DNA of 43,423 bases, taken from positions 1-43,423 of the forward strand of contig NZ_APVL01000027.1 in NCBI RefSeq assembly GCF_000565285.1, read 5' to 3'. The stretch is from Cytobacillus firmus DS1. Lineage in GTDB: Bacteria > Bacillota > Bacilli > Bacillales > Cytobacillaceae. Below the pieces are notes generated by a model that worked only from the letters and a program-made list of their open reading frames with translations, ran no database searches and was not told the DNA's origin. Shown piece by piece: positions 17,251 through 24,898 of this stretch (its first letter is position 1; every line of letters begins with the position of its first letter). A program made the position numbers and the translations under genes.

Positions 17251-17278
17251 GTTCTGGGAGAAGGTATTCTTCCAGAAC
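17251..17278. repeat. 12-bp hairpin with a GGTA tetraloop
   Basis: GTTCTGGGAGAA (17251-17262) pairs with TTCTTCCAGAAC (17267-17278) through eleven Watson-Crick pairs and one G:U pair, around a 4-base loop. No T tract follows on the plus strand; ATAAAAATAAAAATG does. It lies 32 bases before the MazG-like gene. It may be a processing site, mRNA stabiliser or protein-binding site. Confidence 0.6.
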
Positions 17279-17309
17279 ATAAAAATAAAAATGATCGGGT
17301 GAAAACTTA

Positions 17310-17600
17310 ATGATAAATACACTTTGCAAGAATGCTTATGAAACCGCAAAATCCAAGGGTTGGCATGATGAATCAAGGGAAACAGGAACATTATTGGCTC
17401 TCATCCATAGCGAAGTCAGTGAAGCTTTAGAAGCAGATCGCAGGGGTGACCATGAAAACTTTGCTGAAGAATTAGCTGATATTCTTATCCGGGTTTTTGA
17501 TCTTTGTGGTGCTAAGGATATAGATTTGGAAAAGGCAGTCATTTCAAAAATGGAACGGAACAAAGGAAGGTCTTATAAGCACGGAGGCAAGGCTTACTAA
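17310..17600 (+). CDS. MazG-like nucleotide pyrophosphohydrolase
   Basis: This 96-aa protein is an all-alpha NTP pyrophosphohydrolase of the MazG-like group: HSEVSEALEADRRGD (about residues 33-47) holds the first acidic metal ligands and EELADILIRVFD (about 53-64) the second set. Such enzymes hydrolyse (d)NTPs; in phages they may clear modified nucleotides or lower (p)ppGpp-related stress, which is not settled. GGGTGA precedes the ATG. Confidence 0.88.
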   Translation: MINTLCKNAYETAKSKGWHDESRETGTLLALIHSEVSEALEADRRGDHENFAEELADILIRVFDLCGAKDIDLEKAVISKMERNKGRSYKHGGKAY

Positions 17601-17612
17601 GGGGGCATCGAT

Positions 17613-17774
17613 TTGCGTTTAGAGGTATTTCTAAAAGATGGTCCATTAACCAAGTTAACCAAAAGCCAACAAGAAAGATTTATATCTTTGCTAAAAAAGG
17701 CACGCAGCCCTGATGAAGAGCACGGCATTGTTCAATCTCTGCTAATACTGGGATATGCAGTAATAGAAAAGTAA
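17613..17774 (+). CDS. Unknown 53-aa phage protein
   Basis: A TTG start behind AAGGGGGC (17599-17606) opens a 53-codon frame ending in TAA 17772-17774. The peptide is helical and basic in its first part. It lies 12 bases after the MazG-like gene. No family is recognised. Confidence 0.5.
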   Translation: MRLEVFLKDGPLTKLTKSQQERFISLLKKARSPDEEHGIVQSLLILGYAVIEK

Positions 17775-17813
17775 TACAAAATTTGTATTAAGTTTCCTTA
17801 GGAGGTCGGCAGC

Positions 17814-18785
17814 ATGCAAAATCACATCATTTTCTTTTCTGGTGGCAAAAGTAGTTTCTCTGCTGCCGATTATGTCAAAACTCATTTCCCAGATGACAAC
17901 ATAGTTTTATATTTTACGGACACTCTTTGGGAAGATGAAGACCTTTACAGGTTCATCTATGAAGCTAGCGATAAATTAGAATTGCCCATGCTGATCCATA
18001 GCAGAGGGATTACGCCGGCACAGTTGATGGTCCAGCAAAAGTTTATGGCTAACAATCGGGTTGGCACCTGCAGCAAGGAACTTAAAATGAAAGTTTCGTC
18101 CAAGTATCTAAAGAAAGGCATCGTTCCCGATGTTGAAAAATGGCATAACAAGCACTTCTTAAAGGCGGAGGATTTTATAACAGGTGCGACCCTTTACTTT
18201 GGAATTGGATTTGAGGAAATGCATCGAGAAGGGCCGATACGAGCAAATTGGAAGCCATTTGAAGTTGAAATGCCACTGATTGAAAACATCATCGATAACG
18301 ATGCGATTCTTGCTAAATACGGCATCCGGCAGCCGAGAATGTATGATATGCAATTCTCTCATAACAACTGCAAGGGTAGGTGCGTTAAAGCTGGGCAGGG
18401 TCATTTCAAAAACCTTCTCATGAAGGATGAAAAGACATTCATTGAATTAATGGAGCAAGAGATCATCATTAGTGAATACATTCGTTACTGCAAGCAGCCT
18501 GCAATTAAATCCGGTAAGCTTCCAGATCACATGTATAAGGATGTATGGGAGTTTGTAAGCTCTGGCAGGAAGTCCGAGAAGATAATAAATATCCTTAGCA
18601 ATACAGATTATTTGAAATCGAAGAGGCGCCTGCTGGGGGAGGATAATAAGGGACAACCAATCAACAAGGCATATACCTTCATGAAAACATTGTCACTGGA
18701 AGAGTTGGAGAAACAGCCAATCCAATGTGACATTTGGGATATTGGCGGCTGCGGATGTTTTGTGGAGTACGAAGCCAATGAGTAA
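17814..18785 (+). CDS. PP-loop superfamily protein (PAPS reductase-like)
   Basis: The N-terminal IIFFSGGKSSFSAADYV (residues 5-21) is a PP-loop, the ATP pyrophosphatase site of PAPS reductase, DndC and tRNA-thiolation enzymes; the usual Asp of SGGxDS is Ser here. Later cysteine groups are GTCSKELK, NNCKGRCVKAGQGHF and a C-terminal CDIWDIGGCGCF, which could bind a metal or iron-sulfur cluster. The 323-aa length is longer than simple PAPS reductases. It could be involved in sulfur transfer to nucleic acid or be an ATP-dependent modifying enzyme; the substrate is unknown. A clear AGGAGG precedes it. Confidence 0.75.
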   Translation: MQNHIIFFSGGKSSFSAADYVKTHFPDDNIVLYFTDTLWEDEDLYRFIYEASDKLELPMLIHSRGITPAQLMVQQKFMANNRVGTCSKELKMKVSSKYLKKGIVPDVEKWHNKHFLKAEDFITGATLYFGIGFEEMHREGPIRANWKPFEVEMPLIENIIDNDAILAKYGIRQPRMYDMQFSHNNCKGRCVKAGQGHFKNLLMKDEKTFIELMEQEIIISEYIRYCKQPAIKSGKLPDHMYKDVWEFVSSGRKSEKIINILSNTDYLKSKRRLLGEDNKGQPINKAYTFMKTLSLEELEKQPIQCDIWDIGGCGCFVEYEANE

Positions 18786-19056
18786 TATCAAACAATTAGA
18801 TTTATTCTCCTTCGCCCTGGAAGATCAAATAATAGATTTAAAACAGGGCGAGGAGATGGAGTTTATCCGAGGAAAAGAACGGCTGCTGATTCAGAAACAT
18901 AACAAGCACAAAGGCGTTTGTCATTATCAGGGGCCAGACTTCTCTGGTTATGCCCTTCACATTGATAAAAAAGGTATATCGGGTGGATTAGATATCTTTG
19001 TAGCAAGTATTGAACGGTGGCTGGATGGCCGGGGTTGGAGGGAAACAAAAGAGTAA
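18778..19056 (+). CDS. Unknown 92-aa phage protein
   Basis: ATG 18778 overlaps the end of the PP-loop gene by eight bases, which suggests coupling. The protein has NIKQLDLFSF near the start, a motif seen in many phage early proteins and resembling a clamp-binding QxxLF peptide (QLDLF), and a C-terminal WLDGRGW segment. The frame is open upstream to 18727, inside the previous gene. The QLDLF stretch suggests possible contact with the sliding clamp, as inference only. Confidence 0.6.
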   Translation: MSNIKQLDLFSFALEDQIIDLKQGEEMEFIRGKERLLIQKHNKHKGVCHYQGPDFSGYALHIDKKGISGGLDIFVASIERWLDGRGWRETKE

Positions 19057-19085
19057 ATAAGTTTACCGGGTAGGAGGGGGCCAAT

Positions 19086-19604
19086 ATGAGGGACTATCTA
19101 AATGCAAATGAGCGTAATCAGTTTATGGTTCTTCAATCCATTGTCCAGATGATAGATGGGCTGAGGAATTCAGGAGTAAATGGGCCGAAATTAACAAGTA
19201 TGCTGGAAGATTGGTCAGCAAGGGGAAACATGTCTAAGGATGAGCACCGAAGTTTAAAAACGGCTGAAACTTATCTGAGAAAGTATCTGTCATCCGTTTA
19301 TGAGCGTTTGGGTCCTAAGGAACAGGATGTTATTAAGAAAAAAATATCAAACTATGATTTTAAACTAGTGGACGACTACACATTAAAACAAGTTCAAAGA
19401 GATATTGCTGATCGTTTTGTCAATGCAGCTGTGCCAAGAGACCAATTTAATAATTGGTGTGAACAAATTATGCAAGTTAAATGTAATGGCTGCACTGCAG
19501 ATTGGAATACTTGTGAGCTTCATCAGGTGTTTGAAGATAACTTTATCCCGGAAAGCGGGTTTGATTGCAACAACTGTAAATATGCATACAGCTTGGAAAA
19601 ATGA
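19086..19604 (+). CDS. Phage protein with C-terminal cysteine cluster (DUF5651-like)
   Basis: A 172-aa protein: a helical N-terminal part (about 1-125) and a C-terminal part with CNGCTADWNTCELH and CNNCKY, a likely zinc-binding knot. I associate it with the DUF5651 family from the pattern, without certainty. AGGAGGGGG precedes the ATG. The function is unknown; regulation of early transcription is one possibility. Confidence 0.65.
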   Translation: MRDYLNANERNQFMVLQSIVQMIDGLRNSGVNGPKLTSMLEDWSARGNMSKDEHRSLKTAETYLRKYLSSVYERLGPKEQDVIKKKISNYDFKLVDDYTLKQVQRDIADRFVNAAVPRDQFNNWCEQIMQVKCNGCTADWNTCELHQVFEDNFIPESGFDCNNCKYAYSLEK

Positions 19605-19656
19605 TTTGTGGCAACTCAGACACATATAGTTCACCAAATTAAAGGAGGAACTGAGA

Positions 19657-19866
19657 ATGGATAAAAGGTATGAGCAAGTGGAGTTCTTACCAGGAAGCAC
19701 TGTAGAACATGTTGTTAATGAATTATTGAGTTATCGAGAAAAAGGGAAGTTGGCTGTTGCTAAATTTAATGATGTTACCTTGTACTCCGACACCGTAACA
19801 TTGGATTCAGCATACCGAGAGATAACTGGTAAAACCAAAAAGGAATTTGAAGAGTATCTTAGGTGA
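19657..19866 (+). CDS. Unknown 69-aa phage protein
   Basis: Starts behind AAAGGAGGA. It is a small soluble protein with a C-terminal amphipathic helix ending KEFEEYLR. No family is recognised and no cysteine motif is present. Confidence 0.65.
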   Translation: MDKRYEQVEFLPGSTVEHVVNELLSYREKGKLAVAKFNDVTLYSDTVTLDSAYREITGKTKKEFEEYLR

Positions 19867-19926
19867 TCTTTGTCGTATTCCGATAAATAACAGGCACAAA
19901 ATGCGAAGTAAGAAGAGGGGATATAG

Positions 19927-20541
19927 TTGGAGTTCTTCATCAGAAATGAGTCTTTCAGGGAGTTCATATTTAAATACCCTATTACATCGTTGATTACAGC
20001 AATAAACATAGTAATGTACATCATCGGAGTGTTTTTTGTCATGAAGAACGATGGATTAATAGCGATAGGAAGTTTCTTAGGAAACCTAGTGAATCAAGGG
20101 GAATGGTTTAGATTCATCACGGCAACTTTTTTGCATAATGGTATTTCACATTTATTGTTTAACGTCGTCGCGATACTGCTTTTAGCTCCTTTTTTAGAAA
20201 GACTTTTAGGGAAAACCAAATTTAGTTTTTACTATGTGTTATTTGGAATAGGAAGTTATATAGCAGTTTATTTTTTTGATTTTTCTACATCAACAGTCGG
20301 TGCAAGCGGATCAATCTTTGGATTTTTAGGATTTTATTTAGCAACTGGATTGAGAAAAGATTCATATCTAGATAAAGATTCAAAGAAGTATATCATCATA
20401 GTATTAATCAGTTCTTTATGTTTGCCATTGTTTATGTCTAATATCAGTATTCCTGGACATATAGGAGGACTACTAACCGGTATTGCTTTTGGTATATTCA
20501 CCACAATAGAAAGCATAAGTGACAAGTTAGTGAAGGAATAG
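19927..20541 (+). CDS. Rhomboid-family intramembrane serine protease
   Basis: A 204-aa membrane protein with about six helices, the core rhomboid fold. The catalytic Ser is in GASGSIFG (Ser127) and the catalytic His in GHIGGLLTG (His178). The family motif HNGISHLLFN (His70 to Asn79) supplies the oxyanion side chains. All are intact, so it is probably active. The start is TTG 19927 after AGAGGGGA. Rhomboids cleave membrane-anchored proteins; a phage copy could act on host envelope or secreted proteins. Neighbours are small phage genes, so this is probably accessory cargo. Confidence 0.9.
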   Translation: MEFFIRNESFREFIFKYPITSLITAINIVMYIIGVFFVMKNDGLIAIGSFLGNLVNQGEWFRFITATFLHNGISHLLFNVVAILLLAPFLERLLGKTKFSFYYVLFGIGSYIAVYFFDFSTSTVGASGSIFGFLGFYLATGLRKDSYLDKDSKKYIIIVLISSLCLPLFMSNISIPGHIGGLLTGIAFGIFTTIESISDKLVKE

Positions 20542-20588
20542 TACAAAGAGAACGGGTTGGTAAGATTAGTTTATTAGGAGGAACCTGA

Positions 20589-20891
20589 ATGGAAAACGGA
20601 ATTACTGCCCATATTGGCGGGTTAAAGTGTGACAGCCCTACATGTGATTATAAAGATGATTCTATAACGTTAGAGCAATATGAATCTTATATAGATGCAC
20701 CTTGTCCGGATTGCGGGGCGCCATTACTTACACTGGAAGATTACAACCAGGTACAAAAGATATTATCCCTTGTAGATCTTGTCAATTCGTTGCCTGAACC
20801 TACAGAAGATAGTAAGGAGAAAGGTAAAATAAGCTTCGAATTCAATGGCACTGGCAAAGTGAACGTGAAAATAGAAAAATTAGATGAATAG
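20589..20891 (+). CDS. Zinc-ribbon phage protein, 100 aa
   Basis: CDSPTCDYKDD (about residues 14-24) and CPDCGAPL (about 39-46) form a CxxxxC/CxxC zinc ribbon. The C-terminal third is a beta-rich, charged tail. AGGAGG precedes the ATG. Proteins of this pattern are frequent in phages of Bacillaceae, with no known function. Confidence 0.7.
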   Translation: MENGITAHIGGLKCDSPTCDYKDDSITLEQYESYIDAPCPDCGAPLLTLEDYNQVQKILSLVDLVNSLPEPTEDSKEKGKISFEFNGTGKVNVKIEKLDE

Positions 20892-20903
20892 GAGGGGAAA
20901 CTC

Positions 20904-21206
20904 ATGAAAATGGGTGATGAAAAATGGCTTGAAGCAGTTCGGCAAAATTACAAATTCCCATGCAAAATCGCCTTTGTAATGATTAAAGAAGGGGATGGCA
21001 CAGTGTCTATTATCAGCACAGAAATCAAAAATAAAGCACAAGTTGACAATGTGAAATATAAGCACATCAGCAAGTCTACCTGGACAAGTGTAGGTTCTGC
21101 AGTTCTGTCAGTAGCAGAATATGACAATGCCGAACAGTATTTAAGTGAATCCAAGAAGCAAACCGATATTTGGGGATACGCATTAGTTAAAAGATCTTAT
21201 GAATAG
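20904..21206 (+). CDS. Unknown 100-aa phage protein
   Basis: Follows the zinc-ribbon gene by 12 bases with AGGAGGGGA before the ATG. It seems to be a mixed alpha/beta soluble protein. No family is recognised. Confidence 0.65.
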   Translation: MKMGDEKWLEAVRQNYKFPCKIAFVMIKEGDGTVSIISTEIKNKAQVDNVKYKHISKSTWTSVGSAVLSVAEYDNAEQYLSESKKQTDIWGYALVKRSYE

Positions 21207-21277
21207 CAAAGAAACAAAAGATAGAAGGTGAATCGTAGTAGACATATATTGTTCACTAACGAAAGGATGATAAAACA

Positions 21278-21484
21278 ATGAAAAAAGACCTTGAAGAAAT
21301 GGCAAAAAAACTTGAACGTTATCAAGAATACTTTGATACAAGAGGAGAAGAAATCCTTAAATTGAGGAAAGAAAACGAGCGATTAAGTAATGCTCTTTTA
21401 AGATTTGTTGAAGATGAAACAGTCACATGGGAACAAACTGAATCAATAGCAAAAAGAGCCTTAAAATTACCACCGTATCAGTGA
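21278..21484 (+). CDS. Small coiled-coil phage protein
   Basis: A 68-aa protein whose first half (KDLEEMAKKLERYQEYF, then EEILKLRKENERLSNALL) has heptad spacing and should form a coiled coil, possibly dimeric. GAAAGGATG precedes the ATG. The function is unknown. Confidence 0.65.
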   Translation: MKKDLEEMAKKLERYQEYFDTRGEEILKLRKENERLSNALLRFVEDETVTWEQTESIAKRALKLPPYQ

Positions 21485-21515
21485 CACAAAGTGTGCAATA
21501 AGGAGTGGTATAGAA

Positions 21516-21725
21516 ATGTTAGTCGGAGATAAGAATTGCAAGGTTTGTAAAGGTTACGGTCTTATAGGCACTTTCAATAGGGGGATAGACGATAACGACC
21601 TTGAACCGTGTGAATGTGTTAAAGAGTGGTGTCCTAACTGCGATATTGAATTGGAGGAAAAGGGGACACCAGACGGAAAAATGATAGCTTGCGGTATTTG
21701 CTCCTACGGTTGGTATATCGGTTAA
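21516..21725 (+). CDS. Double zinc-ribbon phage protein, 69 aa
   Basis: It carries CKVCKGYG (residues 8-15) with CECV, and CPNCDIEL with CGICSYGW, so two zinc-binding pairs of CxxC type can be read. The first half resembles a DnaJ-type zinc repeat (CxxCxGxG). AAGGAGTGG precedes the ATG. The function is unknown. Confidence 0.65.
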   Translation: MLVGDKNCKVCKGYGLIGTFNRGIDDNDLEPCECVKEWCPNCDIELEEKGTPDGKMIACGICSYGWYIG

Positions 21726-21753
21726 AGACACAACGAGCGAAGGGGATTGAAAT

Positions 21754-21915
21754 ATGAGGAAAGATACTAAAATCGCTAGAAGGAAGAAACGATTGAAGGC
21801 TTTAGCAAAAATGAAATGGTATAGAAATTGGAATTACAGAGAGTTTTACAAAGCTAAAAAAATGTATGAAAGCACATTAAAAAATCGTTACCCATACACA
21901 AAAAGTAATTTTTAA
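21754..21915 (+). CDS. 53-aa very basic phage protein
   Basis: ATG 21754 follows AAGGGGA. The 53-aa product is strongly basic (IARRKKRLKALAKMKWYRNW) with many aromatic residues, so nucleic acid or ribosome binding is plausible. It fills the space between its neighbours in the same operon. No family is recognised. Confidence 0.55.
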   Translation: MRKDTKIARRKKRLKALAKMKWYRNWNYREFYKAKKMYESTLKNRYPYTKSNF

Positions 21916-21990
21916 TTAATGCACAGTTCGACAATTATCCGCATTTTAAATAAACACAAGGTAGGATCAGTTAATTAGGAGGTAAAGAAG

Positions 21991-22203
21991 ATGAGCGTAA
22001 GGGAAGCTTATGAAATTGTAATAAAAACCGAGGTAGAAAAAGCGATTGAAGAACAGGGAGCAAAAATTCCTAAGAAAAAAATCGGTGAGCTCGTTACTTA
22101 TCTTTCAAATAACCCTGATTTCCTTGAGGGGATTTCTCAATGTGTTGAAGAGGACCTTGAGGACTATTGTGAGAATATCGACATTTTTGGAATTTGGGAT
22201 TAA
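21991..22203 (+). CDS. Unknown acidic phage protein, 70 aa
   Basis: A small protein with a basic patch (KIPKKKIGELV) and an acidic C-terminus (VEEDLEDYCENIDIF). AGGAGGT precedes the ATG. No family recognised; size, charge pattern and place suggest a host-interaction peptide, but that is a guess. Confidence 0.6.
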   Translation: MSVREAYEIVIKTEVEKAIEEQGAKIPKKKIGELVTYLSNNPDFLEGISQCVEEDLEDYCENIDIFGIWD

Positions 22204-22233
22204 GTAAACACAAGATAGAAGGTGTTAATAAAC

Positions 22234-22566
22234 ATGATCGATAGAAGACAAATAAAGAACTGGCTGTGTGAGGATTGTACATTTGTATTCCAGACTTTTG
22301 GAAAAAAGCAAAATGGCAGACCAAGGAAGTATTTCTGCCCCAGTTGCGGTGAGAATGTATCGGTGTTCAAATATGAAGCTGATAGATTTAATCAAGGTCC
22401 GAAACGGATTAAACAGCCCTGGAGAGATGAAGAAATACAGGTCATCGAACAGGTAATGAATGGTGAGCTCTTAAAGTATCAAGCTGCTATTAAATTAGGC
22501 CGGTCGATTAAGTCAGTGCGCAGGAAAATTGAACGAATGAATAAAGAGAGGGTTAAGGCGGAATAG
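22234..22566 (+). CDS. Zinc-ribbon plus HTH phage protein
   Basis: A 110-aa protein: CEDCTFVF and FCPSCGEN (about residues 12-47) form a zinc ribbon, and the C-terminal part (WRDEEIQVIEQVMNGELLKY, then AAIKLGRSIKSVRRKIERM) looks like a Myb/SANT-like HTH. It resembles the protein at 14874 in layout. GAAGGTG is at 22217-22223; ATG 22234 is taken as the start, although GTG 22222 is in frame. Likely DNA-binding. Confidence 0.7.
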   Translation: MIDRRQIKNWLCEDCTFVFQTFGKKQNGRPRKYFCPSCGENVSVFKYEADRFNQGPKRIKQPWRDEEIQVIEQVMNGELLKYQAAIKLGRSIKSVRRKIERMNKERVKAE

Positions 22567-22610
22567 ATAGAATTTTAACGAAATAGCTTATCGCAGAAGG
22601 AGGAGCAAAA

Positions 22611-23597
22611 ATGAATGCTGGAGAACAATTAATGTCCGATGTAGCTGCATACATTTCCGAGTTGGTGCCGGTGAATATTGAGAAGGTAAAAAACAACTTA
22701 TCTAAGATCCTAACCAGGTATCATGTTAAGAAGGTGGAAAAAACAGAAATTCATCCGGATTTAACCGATAAGATTCAGCTATTCCTTTCTGCGAAAAAGC
22801 TTGAGGGTCTGAGCAAGGTCACACTGGATAGTTACCTGTTAGAACTAAATACATTCTCCAAAAAGGTGAAGAAACGTGTGGAGGATATTACAACTGCAGA
22901 AATACGTGTTTTCCTCGGATCCTTTGACCATCTGAAACTAAGCTCTGTATCCAGGAAACTATCAGTCTTAAAAAGCTTCTTTGGCTGGTTAACGGCAGAA
23001 GAATTTCTACAGCGGGATCCAACAACCAAGATTAAGCCACCTAAGAAAGAGAAAAGGCTCCCGAAAGCTTTAACTATTGAAGAATTGGAATTGCTCCGGG
23101 AGTCATGTAAAACAAATCGCCAGAGAGCATTCCTTGAAATCTTATATGCAACCGGCTGCAGGTTATCGGAAGTGCATGCACTTAATAAATCAGATATTAA
23201 TTATCGCACGGCCAGTTGCCGGGTGATCGGAAAAGGAAACAAAGAACGGGAAGTGTACTTCAGCCCGAAAGCTATGTATCACCTTAGGAAATATCTGATG
23301 GGCCGAACTGATGAGGAGGATGCTTTGATGGTTACCGAAAGGAAGCCTTATCGTAGGTTATCAAAAAGAGGGATTCAGCGGGAAATCGGCATCATCGCAA
23401 AGCAAGCAGGGCTGGAAAAGAAAATAAGCCCTCATACTTTACGGCATACGTTTGCTACACTCACATTGAATAACGGTGCCGATATTGCGGCCGTACAAGC
23501 GTTGTTAGGGCATGAAGATCCAGCCACGACACAGATATATGCTCAACTAACCGAAGAGAAAAAGAGGGAAACACACAAAAAATATCTAGTGATGTGA
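22611..23597 (+). CDS. Second tyrosine recombinase, XerC/D-like
   Basis: This 328-aa protein has a SAM-like N-terminal domain (about residues 45-135) and a catalytic domain with Arg in ATGCRLSEV, Lys in GKGNKER, HTLRH, LLGHED and Tyr in TQIYAQL, so all active-site residues are present. It lies in the early region just before ssb, far from the attachment site, so it is not the integrase. It may resolve phage multimers or act on another site. GGAGGAG precedes the ATG. Confidence 0.9.
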   Translation: MNAGEQLMSDVAAYISELVPVNIEKVKNNLSKILTRYHVKKVEKTEIHPDLTDKIQLFLSAKKLEGLSKVTLDSYLLELNTFSKKVKKRVEDITTAEIRVFLGSFDHLKLSSVSRKLSVLKSFFGWLTAEEFLQRDPTTKIKPPKKEKRLPKALTIEELELLRESCKTNRQRAFLEILYATGCRLSEVHALNKSDINYRTASCRVIGKGNKEREVYFSPKAMYHLRKYLMGRTDEEDALMVTERKPYRRLSKRGIQREIGIIAKQAGLEKKISPHTLRHTFATLTLNNGADIAAVQALLGHEDPATTQIYAQLTEEKKRETHKKYLVM

Positions 23598-23620
23598 TTA
23601 ATAGGAAGGGGAAAAACAAA

Positions 23621-24043
23621 ATGATGAATCGCGTAGTTCTTGTAGGAAGGTTAACGAAAGATCCCGATTTAAAATACACACCAAATGGTGTTCCTGTCGC
23701 CTCGTTCACTTTAGCAGTGAACAGAAACTTTACTAATCAGCAGGGCGACCGAGAAGCAGACTTCATTCAATGCCAAATCTGGAGAAAGCCGGCCGAAAAT
23801 GTTGCCAATTTTCTTAAAAAAGGCTCGCTCGCAGGAGTAGATGGTCGTATCCGAACACGCCATTATGAGGGTCAGGATGGGAAGCGAGTTTATGTTACTG
23901 AGATTGTTGCAGAATCTGTTCAGTTTTTAGAACCGAAAAAGGATGGTAACAGCCCAAGAAACGAGGAAAGCGGAACGCGAAATGAGAATCCTTTTCCAGA
24001 TAATGATTATTCAGGCATTAGTGATGATGATCTGCCGTTTTGA
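23621..24043 (+). CDS. ssb: Single-stranded DNA-binding protein
   Basis: A 140-aa SSB: the OB fold begins [20 protein letters not shown], includes [20 protein letters not shown] and [17 protein letters not shown], and is followed by a polar linker and the acidic tip DDDLPF used to bind partner proteins. The frame is open from 23594, but AGGAAGGGG at 23603-23611 supports ATG 23621. The gene ends the early module; a leader-like element follows. Confidence 0.95.
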   Translation: MMNRVVLVGRLTKDPDLKYTPNGVPVASFTLAVNRNFTNQQGDREADFIQCQIWRKPAENVANFLKKGSLAGVDGRIRTRHYEGQDGKRVYVTEIVAESVQFLEPKKDGNSPRNEESGTRNENPFPDNDYSGISDDDLPF

Positions 24044-24091
24044 GTGCAACTAAATTGAAAATTGTAGTATAATGTAACTATATCCAAATAT

Positions 24092-24165
24092 GTCCAAGAC
24101 CGAAAGCGTGAGGGCACTGATTATGTTGCATTTATTTGCACATAATTGGTGCCCTTTTCTTTTAT
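24092..24165 (+). ncRNA. Structured leader element, copy 1 (before the antirepressor)
   Basis: The element begins with GTCCAAGACCGAAAGCGTGA (24092-24111) plus GG, identical to copy 2. It continues into a long hairpin: GGGCACTGATTATGT (24112-24126) with ACATAATTGGTGCCC (24140-24154), including G:U pairs, then TTTTCTTTT. A TATAAT at 24068-24073 could start transcription a few bases before the motif, which would place it at the 5' end of the antirepressor mRNA. The hairpin has the form of a terminator, so attenuation is plausible. Function is inferred. Confidence 0.65.
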
Positions 24166-24178
24166 TCAAGGAGGGGAA

Positions 24179-24898
24179 ATCGCGGAGTTTCAATTTGACA
24201 ATAAAATACTAAGGTCCATTGTAAATAAAGAAGCTGTCTGGTTTGTAGCTAAAGATGTTTGCGATATTCTGGAACATAGCCAAGTCAGTAAGGCGGTAGA
24301 GAGATTAGATGATGATGAAAAGCTGCTGGGAACAATATTCCTATCAGGTCAAAATCGGGAAACGTGGCTAATTAATGAATCAGGTCTTTACTCATTAATA
24401 TTAACAAGCCGAAAAGCTGAAGCTAGAAAGTTTAAAAAATGGATTACTCACGATGTTCTCCCTGCTATTCGCAAAACCGGCGGTTATGTTTCTAACGAGG
24501 ACCTATTCCTTCATACCTATCTTCCACATGCTGATGATCAGACAAAGTTAATGTTCAGAGCAACTTTAGAGACGGTGCGTAAACAAAATGAACAAATTTC
24601 CCTTATGCAACCTAAAGCTGATTATTTTGATGCGCTTGTAGATCGTAATTTATTGACCAATTTTAGAGATACGGCCAAGGAACTGGAAGTTGGCGAAAGA
24701 CAATTTGTGAAATGGCTATTAGAAAATAAGTATTTGTATCGTGATAAAAAGAGTAAATTAAAACCATATTCAAGATTCGTACCAGAGATATTTAAGTTAA
24801 AGGAATATGAGCGTAATGGTCGCGCAGATGTTCAAACTCTGATAACGCCAAAAGGAAAAGAAACGTTCCGTATATTAATGAAGAAACTCGTCTCATAA
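24179..24898 (+). CDS. Phage antirepressor, Bro-N and KilAC domains
   Basis: The N-terminal Bro-N domain reads FDNKILRSIVNKEAVWFVAK, then DVCDILEHSQVSKAVERLDD, with the typical LINESGLYSLILTSRK. The C-terminal KilAC (ANT) domain has LMQPKADYFDALVDRNLLTN to the end. Such proteins inactivate the phage repressor. The start is odd: AAGGAGGGG (24168-24176) is followed not by ATG, GTG or TTG but by ATC at 24179-24181, in frame. The only canonical in-frame starts, TTG 24146 and GTG 24149, lie inside the hairpin of the leader element, with no ribosome binding site. The true start is therefore uncertain. Confidence 0.85.
   Translation: MAEFQFDNKILRSIVNKEAVWFVAKDVCDILEHSQVSKAVERLDDDEKLLGTIFLSGQNRETWLINESGLYSLILTSRKAEARKFKKWITHDVLPAIRKTGGYVSNEDLFLHTYLPHADDQTKLMFRATLETVRKQNEQISLMQPKADYFDALVDRNLLTNFRDTAKELEVGERQFVKWLLENKYLYRDKKSKLKPYSRFVPEIFKLKEYERNGRADVQTLITPKGKETFRILMKKLVS

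Noticed and set aside
19605..21277. Similar spacer segments (AGACA...GTTCAC) near 19620 and 21240 as a repeat
   Set aside because: The match is short and gapped, and could be chance in AT-rich leaders.
24055..24073. TTGAAA and TATAAT as a promoter before the antirepressor leader
   Set aside because: The two boxes are only seven bases apart. TATAAT may still be used with a weaker -35 further upstream, which is why it is mentioned only as a possible -10.
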